From positions 1 to 64,000 of the forward strand of contig CAITNO010000087.1 in assembly GCA_903893795.1 (NCBI GenBank): a DNA stretch of 64,000 bases. Direction: 5' to 3'. The stretch comes from Candidatus Hydrogenedentota bacterium (GTDB taxonomy: Bacteria; Hydrogenedentota; Hydrogenedentia; Hydrogenedentales; CAITNO01). The position numbers were made by a program, and so were the translations under genes. Under the pieces are notes generated by a model. It was not told the DNA's origin. It was given only the letters and a program-made list of their open reading frames with translations, and ran no database searches. Positions 8,805 to 16,972 of the stretch are shown here, one piece after another; positions within the stretch are counted from its first letter, which is position 1, and every line of letters starts with the position of its first letter.

Positions 8805-11800
8805 ATGGATGCCATCCGAGACAGAAATCTGCTGTTCGGGGTGCTGGCGGTGCAATTGCGCGGGGTGTCGCCTGCCCAGTTGGTGGAGGTGTCAACGGCG
8901 TGGACGGCCGACCCCTCGGTGTCTGTGCCGCGGCGCCTGGTCGACAAGGGGCTGCTCCGGGAAGAAGACCGGGTATTTCTCGAAAAACTGGTCGATGACA
9001 CCATTCGGCTTCATGGCGGCGATTCCAAAGCCGTGCTGGACATGTTCGGCGGTGAGGAACACATCAAGAAGACCTTCTTCACCGGTTTCGACACCCAGGC
9101 CTTCAACAGGATTGGCACCTCCCCCATGGAGGTGCCCACATTTTTCAGCGGCAGCGGCCAGGAGATCTCGGGCGTTCACGAAACGCCCGGCCGCTACACG
9201 CTCGTGTCGCACCATGACAAGGGCGGCATGGGGCGGGTGCTCATCGTTCACGACGAGTATCTGGGCCGCAATATCGCACTCAAGGAACTGCTGACCCCCG
9301 GCGCCGAGGCGGGTGTGGAGGACAAGCCCAGCCCGGTGCGCCAGTCCGCCGCGCTGGTGGCCCGCTTCCTGCAGGAGGCCCGGATCACCAGCCAGTTGGA
9401 GCATCCGGCGATTGTGCCGGTTTACGAGCTGGGCCGCCGCCAGGACGGGTCACTCTACTACACCATGCGGCTCGTGCGCGGCAAGACCTTTGCCACCGCC
9501 CTGCAGGAGCGCACAAGCCTGGACGAACGGCTGCGGCTGCTCTCCAATTTCGTCAGCCTGTGCCAGGCCATGGCCTACGCGCACAGCCGCGGCGTCATCC
9601 ACCGCGACATCAAGCCGTCCAACGTCATGCTGGGCTCCTTTGGCGAAACGGTGGTGCTCGACTGGGGCCTCGCCAAGGTGAACGACAGCGACGATGTGCA
9701 CCAGGAGGACATCCGCGACACGCTGCATTTCCTCGACCTCGACGAGGAGCACGCCCTGCCCAAGACCGCCTACGGGCGGGCCCTGGGCACGCCCCACTAC
9801 ATGCCCATCGAGCAGGCCGAAGGCCGCATCGACGCCATCGATGCGCGCTCCGATGTCTATTCGCTCGGCGCGCTGCTCTACGAAATCCTCACCGGCGCGC
9901 CCCCCTATTCGGGGGACTCGATCCACGAAATCATCCACAAGGTCATCCACACGGCCTATGTTCCGGTGCTCAAACTCGAACCCGAATCCCCGCCCGAACT
10001 GGCCGTGATCTGCGAAAAGGCCCTGCAGAAGGACCAGGCCAAACGCTACCAGTCCGCCGCCGATCTGGCCGAGGAGGTGCAGCGTTTCATCGACGGGCGC
10101 CTTGTGCACGCATTCCGCTACTCGCTGCGCCGTGTCGTCGCCCACTACTACTCCAAGCACCACGTGCTGGTGAACACGGCCCTCCTTTGCGCCGCCGTGC
10201 TGCTGGTCACGGGCGCGGTGTCCTGGGTCAGCATCATGCAGGCCCGCGACCGCGAGCACGCCCAGCGGCTCATTGCGGAACACAAGACCTACCAGTCCCA
10301 GATTCAGCTTGCCCAGGCCTGCCTCAACGGCCGCGAGCCGGGCCGCGCCACGGAGGCGCTGTGGGCCACGGCAAAGAAAGAGCGCGGCTGGGAGTGGGGC
10401 TACCTGCTCAACCGCGCCAATCCCGAGGTCTACACGATTGAGACCCCGAACACTGAGCTTTATTCCGCCGTGTTCAATCCCGACGGCGACCGCATCGGGA
10501 CAAACACCCATCCCGAAGCGCCGGCCATTTACGAGGCGGCCACGGGAAAGAAACTGGCGGAGATGGAGGGCGGGCCGGCCACCTACTCCCACACCATTTT
10601 CAGTCCCGACGGCAGTCTGTATGCGGGTGTCACGGACGACGGCGCCGTCAACGTGTGGAACGCGGCCACGGGCAGGCGCCTGCACCATTTCGAGCAGCAC
10701 GCCATGGGATACGACGCCCTGTTCAACCGCGCAGGCACCATGCTCTTTGCGGCTTTCGGCGACCGAAGAGTGCGCGCCTACGACCTGAACGCCGGAAACA
10801 TCGCCTACGAATTGGAAGTGGAGCGTTCGCCCGTGAGTGTCTCGGCCGTGACGGCCAAAGACCGGCTGCTCACCGTGTCGGGGGAAAACGTGACCCAGCT
10901 TTGGGACCCCGCCTTAAGAAAGCCGCTTTTCTCCATGGTCGGCAGACAGGCCAGGCTGAGCCCCGACGGCACCCGCATCGCCACCGTGCAGGGCCGTGAG
11001 GCCGTGCTGTGGGATGCCGAAACGGGCGCCGAGCTGCGCCGCTTCACGGGCCACCAGATGGCCATTTACAGTCTTGAATTCAACCGGGACGGCAGCAGGC
11101 TGCTGTCCGCCTCCCAGGACGGATCGGTCATCCTTTGGGATGGGGCCACCGCCGCCGTGGTCCAGAAATACGAACTGCCCGACGCCGTGCCCGCCCTGCA
11201 GGCCTTCTTCATCGCCGACGAAGCGGCCGTGGCCGCCTATTCGGGTTTTGGCGCCTGCGTGGTGTTTTCCGGCGCGTCGTCCCTTCCCGTGTGCAGCATA
11301 CAGGGCAAGGGGAGAAACGGGCACTGGGCGGCGGCGCAGCCAAAAGGCCCGCTTGTTCTGATGGTCCCGGGCGAGCATTTGCTGCAGGCCGTCAATCCCC
11401 TGGCGCCGACCGGCGTGACAGGCATGGTGACGGACACCGCCTCCCTGCCCGATGCCTACAGCCAGATCGCGGCCGCCAATGGCGGAAAGCTGCTGGCCCT
11501 CTCCAGTTCGCGCAACGGGACCGTGCGCCTCATTGTTCCCCGCACGGGCAAGACGGTCTGTGCGCTGGCCTCCTCGTTCGGCCTTGTTCCCGAGGCCGCA
11601 ATGCTCAGCGACAGCGGTGACCGGCTCGCCATGATCGCGGACAAATTTGTGCCCGTGGCGGTGGGCGACCCCGTCGGCAACCCGGTCTGGACCGCCTTTA
11701 CCGGGCACAGCGCCGCCGTGGGCGCTTTGGCGCTGCGTCCCGATGGAAAGCAGGTTGCCTCCGGGGACGCCTCGGGGGCGGTCTATCTCTGGGATGCCGC

Positions 11801-13076
11801 GTCCGCCCAGAAGGACAGGGCACTGCCCGTCCAGAAGAGCGCCGTCACGGTCCTGTCCTTCAGCCGCGACGGGCACCGTCTTCTTTCCGCAACGCGGGAC
11901 GGGACCGTAACCCTGTGGTCCACCGATACCGCCGCACCCCTGCTGACCCTGCCTAAAGAGGCCCACCCCATCGTGGCCGCCGCGCTCAACGGCGACGCCA
12001 CCAAAATCCTCACCATCAACACCGCAGGCGCGGCGCAACTGTGGGACACGGCCACCGGGTCCGGGTCCGGCGAGGTCCAGATCACCCAGTTTCACGACAA
12101 CGCCCAGCTTGAAGGCTATCCGGTTCAGGCGCAATTCTGGCCCGGCGACCGGCTTTTCACAGTGCGTCTTCCCTTTGAGCGGAAAGCGCTCCGGGATGTT
12201 GAGACAGGTGCCCCCCTGGTCTTTCTCGAGGATTCCGAGGAGATTCAGCCCATGAACGACGGCCGCACGCTGGCCGTCGTGGATCGCAACGGGACGGTGC
12301 GGGTGGAGGACATTCCGGAAAACGCCGCGGCGCTGACGCCAGAGACCTATGCACACTACCAGAAAGACTGGTTCCCGCAAACGGCGCTGGCCGTCGAGGG
12401 GGAAACGCCCAGGACCCATGTGTTCGTCTGCCGAGAAGACCTCTCCCGGGCACTTGGCGACCTGGCCCGAATGGAGGCGCTTCCCCGTGACGGCGGCGGC
12501 GTGGTGACCACCCTTGCCGACAGCACCCGCACCCAGCCGCTGGCGGCCATGGGTCTTGGCGCGGGGGACACTGTTGTTGCCGTCAACGGCGTCCCGTTCA
12601 CCGACGCCGCCACCGCCAAGACCATTCTGGGGGCCGCCGCGCAGCAGTGCGCCGCCACAGAAAAGGGCGCCCTGCCGCTGACGCTGACCCGCAAGGGGCA
12701 CACCGTGGAATACGTCTACTGGACGCTGCCCCTGACGCGGGAGGAAAAAGCGGTCACACTGACCCGCAATGAGGCGCTTGGGCTGGTGCAGCAGGAACTG
12801 GATGCGCTCTGGACGTGCAGGGACCTGACGCCCAACGCCGCGTGGCTGTTAAAGCCCATCCCGCTGCGTGCGGACAGCGGCGACAAGACGGGGCTGACCG
12901 ACGGCTTCCTGCTGATCGGCGCCGAAGGCAAAACCTTCGACAGTCTGGACGGCATGGAGCGCGCGCTGTCCGACCTGCGGAAGCGCATCGACGCCGGCGA
13001 GACGCCGCGCTTCTCCCAAAGCTTCCGGGCAGGCGCGTACAGGGAAAGAACATGCACTTTTACCGTGGGTGGCTGA
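8805..13076 (+). CDS. Ser/Thr protein kinase with WD40-like repeats and PDZ-like domain
   Basis: A 1423-residue transmembrane Hanks-type kinase. The ATG at 8805 is chosen because GAGGG precedes it at good spacing; in-frame starts at 8745 (TTG), 8760 and 8778 lack such a site. Residues 1-100 resemble the N-terminal region typical of planctomycete kinases (RNLLFGVLAVQL). The kinase domain spans about 130-440: glycine loop GGMGRV, K160 in ALKELL, H266-R-D-I-K-P-S-N, D286-W-G in place of DFG, and SDVYSLGALLYEI. A membrane segment lies at about 456-478, so the kinase is cytoplasmic. Residues about 545-1160 are periplasmic beta-propeller repeats with WD40-like endings (VILWDG, AVYLWDA, VTLWST). Residues about 1240-1285 resemble a PDZ core (GLGAGDTVVAVNG). 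It probably senses an envelope ligand; partners are unknown. Confidence 0.9.
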   Translation: MDAIRDRNLLFGVLAVQLRGVSPAQLVEVSTAWTADPSVSVPRRLVDKGLLREEDRVFLEKLVDDTIRLHGGDSKAVLDMFGGEEHIKKTFFTGFDTQAFNRIGTSPMEVPTFFSGSGQEISGVHETPGRYTLVSHHDKGGMGRVLIVHDEYLGRNIALKELLTPGAEAGVEDKPSPVRQSAALVARFLQEARITSQLEHPAIVPVYELGRRQDGSLYYTMRLVRGKTFATALQERTSLDERLRLLSNFVSLCQAMAYAHSRGVIHRDIKPSNVMLGSFGETVVLDWGLAKVNDSDDVHQEDIRDTLHFLDLDEEHALPKTAYGRALGTPHYMPIEQAEGRIDAIDARSDVYSLGALLYEILTGAPPYSGDSIHEIIHKVIHTAYVPVLKLEPESPPELAVICEKALQKDQAKRYQSAADLAEEVQRFIDGRLVHAFRYSLRRVVAHYYSKHHVLVNTALLCAAVLLVTGAVSWVSIMQARDREHAQRLIAEHKTYQSQIQLAQACLNGREPGRATEALWATAKKERGWEWGYLLNRANPEVYTIETPNTELYSAVFNPDGDRIGTNTHPEAPAIYEAATGKKLAEMEGGPATYSHTIFSPDGSLYAGVTDDGAVNVWNAATGRRLHHFEQHAMGYDALFNRAGTMLFAAFGDRRVRAYDLNAGNIAYELEVERSPVSVSAVTAKDRLLTVSGENVTQLWDPALRKPLFSMVGRQARLSPDGTRIATVQGREAVLWDAETGAELRRFTGHQMAIYSLEFNRDGSRLLSASQDGSVILWDGATAAVVQKYELPDAVPALQAFFIADEAAVAAYSGFGACVVFSGASSLPVCSIQGKGRNGHWAAAQPKGPLVLMVPGEHLLQAVNPLAPTGVTGMVTDTASLPDAYSQIAAANGGKLLALSSSRNGTVRLIVPRTGKTVCALASSFGLVPEAAMLSDSGDRLAMIADKFVPVAVGDPVGNPVWTAFTGHSAAVGALALRPDGKQVASGDASGAVYLWDAASAQKDRALPVQKSAVTVLSFSRDGHRLLSATRDGTVTLWSTDTAAPLLTLPKEAHPIVAAALNGDATKILTINTAGAAQLWDTATGSGSGEVQITQFHDNAQLEGYPVQAQFWPGDRLFTVRLPFERKALRDVETGAPLVFLEDSEEIQPMNDGRTLAVVDRNGTVRVEDIPENAAALTPETYAHYQKDWFPQTALAVEGETPRTHVFVCREDLSRALGDLARMEALPRDGGGVVTTLADSTRTQPLAAMGLGAGDTVVAVNGVPFTDAATAKTILGAAAQQCAATEKGALPLTLTRKGHTVEYVYWTLPLTREEKAVTLTRNEALGLVQQELDALWTCRDLTPNAAWLLKPIPLRADSGDKTGLTDGFLLIGAEGKTFDSLDGMERALSDLRKRIDAGETPRFSQSFRAGAYRERTCTFTVGG

Positions 13077-13109
13077 ATTCCGCACACGGTGCCGATGCGA
13101 TGACGATAC

Positions 13110-13133
13110 CCGCATCCTGCTGGAAGGATGCGG
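13110..13133 (+). terminator. Weak hairpin after the kinase gene
   Basis: An 8-bp perfect stem (CCGCATCC / GGATGCGG) with an 8-nt loop lies 33 bp after the kinase stop and 51 bp before the next start. There is no U-tract. It could be a partial terminator or an attenuator between the kinase and the Cys-rich protein gene. Confidence 0.35.
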
Positions 13134-13184
13134 TGTGGTTGGAACGGAGTGCCCGAGAAGGGCGAGAAAAACGGAGGTAGCAGT

Positions 13185-14057
13185 ATGCGCGGGTCGATTT
13201 ATTGTCTGGCGGTTTTCCTCATTCTGTTCTCGTTTGCATTGTCGGGGGCTGCGCAACCGGCGGACCAGCCGCCGTGCGAAGATTGCAAAGCGGTGGGCTG
13301 GGGTCCCAACGTTCATTTCTCCTCGGTGCTGACCGCGGGGCAGACCTTCAAGAAAGTGTTCTCGGGCAGCCTGACACTGGGTGCCGCGGTGGATGTCTGG
13401 TGCCAGCGGGTTGCCCTGGTTCCGGTGGACGAAAGCTGTGTGAACGGCATTTCCAAGCAGAACAAGGCCGACGCCACGGCCGCCATTGCCGGATTGAAAG
13501 GGTTGCTGGACGACCCGAAGAACCTTTCGGCGCGCACATGGGCAATGAAACAACTCTACTTCTGGTCGTGGAATGACCTGCCCGTGGACGGCAGCGCCGC
13601 GCCCAAACTGAAAGAAGCGCTGCTGGAGCAGTTGAAGAAGCTCAAGAATGCCGGTTTGATGACCCTGACCTTTGTGGGCCGCGCCGAGGCGGACCCCAAG
13701 TCGGGCGTGGATGAGGCGCAAATCCGCAAGGTTCGAAAACTCGCCAAGTCGGCCTTCCAGTTCATGACCATCGCCGATCTTTTCTCCATTCCCGCCGATC
13801 CGGAACTGTTTGACGATGAAGACATGGAACTGCTGACCGATGCGGCGCAGACCGGCCTGCTGTGGGACCAGGGCCAGGTGGATGCGCTGACCAGGGACGG
13901 CGCGGGCAAGATTATGCCGATGGCCGTCAACATGTGCTGCGACATGAAAGTGGGATCGCCGACCTACCGCCAGTGCATCCAGCCCCCGGGATACACGGGC
14001 GGCAGTTGCAGCATGTGCGGTAGTTACTGCTGCCTCGGGAGCCGGGTGTGCCCCTGA
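13185..14057 (+). CDS. Secreted protein with Cys-rich tail, function unknown
   Basis: A 290-residue protein starting at ATG 13185, chosen because GGAGG stands 7 nt upstream; the upstream in-frame ATG at 13128 has no ribosome site. Residues 1-22 are a signal peptide. A CEDC pair occurs near residue 30. The middle is mainly helical with charged and Leu-rich stretches and no recognisable catalytic motif. The last 40 residues hold eight cysteines (CCDMK, RQC, GSCSMCGSYCC, VCP), suggesting a disulfide-stabilised knot or a metal site outside the cytoplasm. It lies 108 bp downstream of the WD40 kinase, so they may be co-expressed. I do not recognise the family. Confidence 0.7.
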   Translation: MRGSIYCLAVFLILFSFALSGAAQPADQPPCEDCKAVGWGPNVHFSSVLTAGQTFKKVFSGSLTLGAAVDVWCQRVALVPVDESCVNGISKQNKADATAAIAGLKGLLDDPKNLSARTWAMKQLYFWSWNDLPVDGSAAPKLKEALLEQLKKLKNAGLMTLTFVGRAEADPKSGVDEAQIRKVRKLAKSAFQFMTIADLFSIPADPELFDDEDMELLTDAAQTGLLWDQGQVDALTRDGAGKIMPMAVNMCCDMKVGSPTYRQCIQPPGYTGGSCSMCGSYCCLGSRVCP

Positions 14058-14088
14058 GCAGCAGCTTCAAGATCTGAGGCGCTGAACC

Positions 14089-14119
14089 CGCCCCTGCCGG
14101 ACGCGCTCCGGCAGGGGCG
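14089..14119 (+). terminator. Strong hairpin terminator after the Cys-rich protein gene
   Basis: A perfect 12-bp GC-rich stem (CGCCCCTGCCGG / CCGGCAGGGGCG) with a 7-nt loop begins 32 bp after the stop codon, followed by AACTTCTTG. The U-tract is poor but the stem is very stable. Confidence 0.6.
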
Positions 14120-14182
14120 AACTTCTTGACCCCGCAGTCGGGAAATGGTGTAGAGTGTGGAGCAGCATCAGGAGTTTCCCCC

Positions 14183-15349
14183 ATGAACAGCCACTTCCGT
14201 CTCCGTGTCCTTGCTCTTGCCTTTCTGCTTGGTTTCATTGCCATGGGTGCCCAGGCCGCAGCCCGACCGGGCGACATGAAACAGGTCAAGGTTTACTTCG
14301 AGAAGGGGCGCTTCGCCGCGTGGCCCGCAAACTGGGGCATCTGGACCTGGGGCAACGAGATTCTGGTGGGGTTCAGCCGCGGATACTACAAGGACCTGGG
14401 ACCGAAGCTGCACAACATCGACCGCGAGAAGCCGGAAGAGCATCTGCTCGCGCGCAGCCTTGACGGCGGCGAGACCTGGACCATTGAGAACCCGGCCGAA
14501 AAGGGCTACCTGATCCCGCAGGGCAAAGCCGCCCTGCACGGCACCGAACTGCCCGGTGTGCCCATCCCGCCCTTGGTGGACTGCCCCGGCGGTATTAACT
14601 TTACCCACCCCGATTTCTGCATGACCCTGCGCATGTCCAACATTCAGGGCGGCGTGTCGCGCTTCTTCTACTCCTATGACCGGGGCCACCACTGGGAGGG
14701 GCCGTTTCGTCTGCCCGCGTTCACCGCCCACGGCACGGCGGCGCGCACCTGCTACCTCGTCGATGGCGAGCATGACTGCACACTCTTTTTGACCGCCTCC
14801 AAGCGCGACGGCGAGGAAGGGCGCCCCTTCTGCGCGCGCACCCACGACGGCGGCAAGACCTGGGATTTTGTCTCGTTTATCGGCCCTGAACCGCGCGGAT
14901 ACGCGATCATGCCCTCCGCCCTGCGTCTCTCGCCCACGGAGCTTTACACCGTCATCCGCCGGCGCGACAACAACGAGGCGTGGCTCTCGGCCTACGGCTC
15001 CCATGACAACGGCCTCACCTGGGAGCAATATGAAAACCCGGTCAACGACACCGGCGAGGGCGGCAACCCGCCCAGCCTGGTACGCCTGAAGGACGGGCGG
15101 ATCAGCCTGGTCTACGGCGTGCGCCGGGCACCCTTCCGCATCTGCGCCAAACTCAGCGCCGATGGCGGCAGGACCTGGGGGGATGAAATCGACCTGCGTG
15201 ATGACGGCGGCGGCCGCGACCTCGGCTATCCCGCGGGCGTGCTGCGTCCCGACGGCAAGGTGGTGTCGCTGTATTATTTCTGGGATGCGATCACCGGCCC
15301 AGAGCGATATCTTGAGGCCACCATTTGGGACCCGGCCAGCGTGAAGTAG
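14183..15349 (+). CDS. Secreted sialidase-like (BNR repeat) protein
   Basis: A 388-residue six-bladed propeller protein of the sialidase superfamily. ATG 14183 has AGGAG upstream; the earlier in-frame ATG at 14126 is not used because it lacks one. Residues 1-27 are a signal peptide. Five Asp-box motifs are visible: LDGGETW, YDRGHHW, HDGGKTW, HDNGLTW and ADGGRTW. GH33 enzymes cleave terminal sialic acid, but the Asp-box fold also serves in other glycoside-binding proteins, and I cannot confirm the arginine triad from sequence alone. It faces the C45-type gene on the opposite strand, with only 19 bp between the two stops. A paralogous protein occurs at 40518-41636. Confidence 0.75.
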   Translation: MNSHFRLRVLALAFLLGFIAMGAQAAARPGDMKQVKVYFEKGRFAAWPANWGIWTWGNEILVGFSRGYYKDLGPKLHNIDREKPEEHLLARSLDGGETWTIENPAEKGYLIPQGKAALHGTELPGVPIPPLVDCPGGINFTHPDFCMTLRMSNIQGGVSRFFYSYDRGHHWEGPFRLPAFTAHGTAARTCYLVDGEHDCTLFLTASKRDGEEGRPFCARTHDGGKTWDFVSFIGPEPRGYAIMPSALRLSPTELYTVIRRRDNNEAWLSAYGSHDNGLTWEQYENPVNDTGEGGNPPSLVRLKDGRISLVYGVRRAPFRICAKLSADGGRTWGDEIDLRDDGGGRDLGYPAGVLRPDGKVVSLYYFWDAITGPERYLEATIWDPASVK

Positions 15350-15368
15350 CTTTTGCGCCGTCCTCCGG

Positions 15369-16592
15369 CTACGGCCGTTCTGCGATCAGTTTCCGCACGT
15401 CATAGTGCCGGTAGGGCCGGTTGCAGGCGGGCTGCTGGATTGTGGAATTGGCGACCCACAGTTCCATGGTTTTGGGCTTGAACAGGGCGTCGTGCATGTT
15501 GCTTTCCATGGCCACGCCCCGCGCCATCAGGTCCATCGCCGTCTGGGGCGTGAATTTGCCGTACATCTTCTTCACACGGTCCACGAGCACATCGTAGCGT
15601 CCACCCGCCGACAGCAGCACGGCGTCCTCCACCGGGCGCGGCAGCCGCTCGTTGAACTCGTTCGGGCCGATGAACTGGACGCCCTGCGGCACGGCGGCCA
15701 CGCCGTAGGCCATGCCCCGGCCCTTGTCGGCCTTGGCGTCGCTGATGACGTAGTAGTACTCGCAGGTGCGCGGCGTGTCGGTCATGATGCGTTTCACGTC
15801 GTCCAGCGTGCCGCCCGATTCCAGGCACTCGCGGATGAGAAAGGACATGGGCATGCCGTCCCACTGTTCCGCGCCTTTGCCGCCCATTTCGCCGATGCCG
15901 ATCTGCTTGTCGTTCATGCCGGTCACGCTGCCGAGCATGCCTGAATAGGCCACGTTCACAAAGGCGTTGGCGTCCTTCGGCTCCTCAATGATGACCAACT
16001 GCCACTTGTCCAGCCCCGCCTCGCGCATGTAGTCGAGCACGCGCCCGTGCAGCAGTTCCCCGTCGGCCGTGGCCTTGCCCCACATCGCGAAGCCGCTGCA
16101 ATGGAAGAGTTCAGGGAAGATGGTGAAGTCCTGCACGTTCTCCACGGTCATGCCGGTCGCGTCCGCCATGCCCTTGATTTCCTGCTTGAACTTCTCGGGG
16201 ATGAACTTTTCGGCGCGGGCCCAGGCCTGGCGCAGGCTGGCCTGGAAATCGCCGTCCCAGGAGGCCACCCCGACCACCCGCAACACCATTGACGCCGCCT
16301 CAATCTCCTCCTTCATCAGTGTGCCGTGCTGGAAGCCCATGTCGTAGTGCGTGCCCTTGAGATGGAGCACCCGTTCCTCGCCGATCTGCTCCAGATAGGC
16401 CGGGCCGGATTCCTTGAGCAGCTTGCGCGGGGCCTCCGCCGCAATCGTCGCCGGGACCATGTCCTTTGCGTCGCTCGTGCCCGAAAGCCAATGGTCTGCG
16501 GGCGTGCCGGGGACTTCGGGCGTCTGGCCAAAGGCAAAGGGTTGCAGGATGGCGACAAGCAGGATCAGGGCAAGCGTGCAAATCGGTTTCAT
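15369..16592 (-). CDS. Secreted C45-type acyltransferase/hydrolase
   Basis: A 407-residue protein of the Ntn-hydrolase C45 group (acyl-CoA:6-aminopenicillanic acid acyltransferase-like). The ATG at 16592 is preferred over an upstream TTG at 16598 because AAGGAA lies at proper spacing only for the ATG. Residues 1-22 are a signal peptide. The segment GTHYDMGFQHG (about 80-90) is the family's N-terminal helix motif. C165 in FHCSGFAMWG is the expected autoproteolytic nucleophile, followed by LHGRVLDY and by GMNDKQIGIGEMGG. Members self-cleave before the Cys and hydrolyse amide bonds. The exported location suggests an envelope or extracellular amide substrate; which one is unknown. Confidence 0.8.
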   Translation of the reverse strand: MKPICTLALILLVAILQPFAFGQTPEVPGTPADHWLSGTSDAKDMVPATIAAEAPRKLLKESGPAYLEQIGEERVLHLKGTHYDMGFQHGTLMKEEIEAASMVLRVVGVASWDGDFQASLRQAWARAEKFIPEKFKQEIKGMADATGMTVENVQDFTIFPELFHCSGFAMWGKATADGELLHGRVLDYMREAGLDKWQLVIIEEPKDANAFVNVAYSGMLGSVTGMNDKQIGIGEMGGKGAEQWDGMPMSFLIRECLESGGTLDDVKRIMTDTPRTCEYYYVISDAKADKGRGMAYGVAAVPQGVQFIGPNEFNERLPRPVEDAVLLSAGGRYDVLVDRVKKMYGKFTPQTAMDLMARGVAMESNMHDALFKPKTMELWVANSTIQQPACNRPYRHYDVRKLIAERP

Positions 16593-16796
16593 CGGCAAGA
16601 TTCCTTATGGGCTGGGGAAAAGACAACATTGTACAGACCCGCGCACCTCTCGAACAGTTTCAGGTCGCTGCATTAACACGCCAATGCGGAGGGGGTTGCC
16701 AACCATTGCAGAACCCGGCACCAGGTTCGCCGGAGATGGTCTGAACGGAAGTGGATGGCTTTGCTTGGGCCTATGCCGCGCAGGGAGTTGCCCCTT

Positions 16797-16887
16797 CCGT
16801 CATTCCCGCGAAGGCGGGAATCCAGAGGTTTGCGCGTATGCGTAAGTCCTTGCCCAGCCTGGATTCCCGCCTTCGCAGGAATGACGG
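16797..16887. repeat. Inverted repeat of the CGTCATTCCCGC family, copy 1
   Basis: Two 28-nt arms (16797-16824 and 16860-16887) are inverted copies with one mismatch, each containing CCGTCATTCC and GGCGGGAATCCA, with each arm itself nearly palindromic. A related element lies at 32161-32250. The rest of the 380-bp gap 16593-16972 shows no gene. Confidence 0.8.
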
Positions 16888-16972
16888 AGGGGGACGGCTT
16901 TTCGTATTGCAAAGCCGATTTTATAAGCGCCGTCTGTTCGTCGAGGGTCCCGCAGGCGGGCATCCACGGGCC

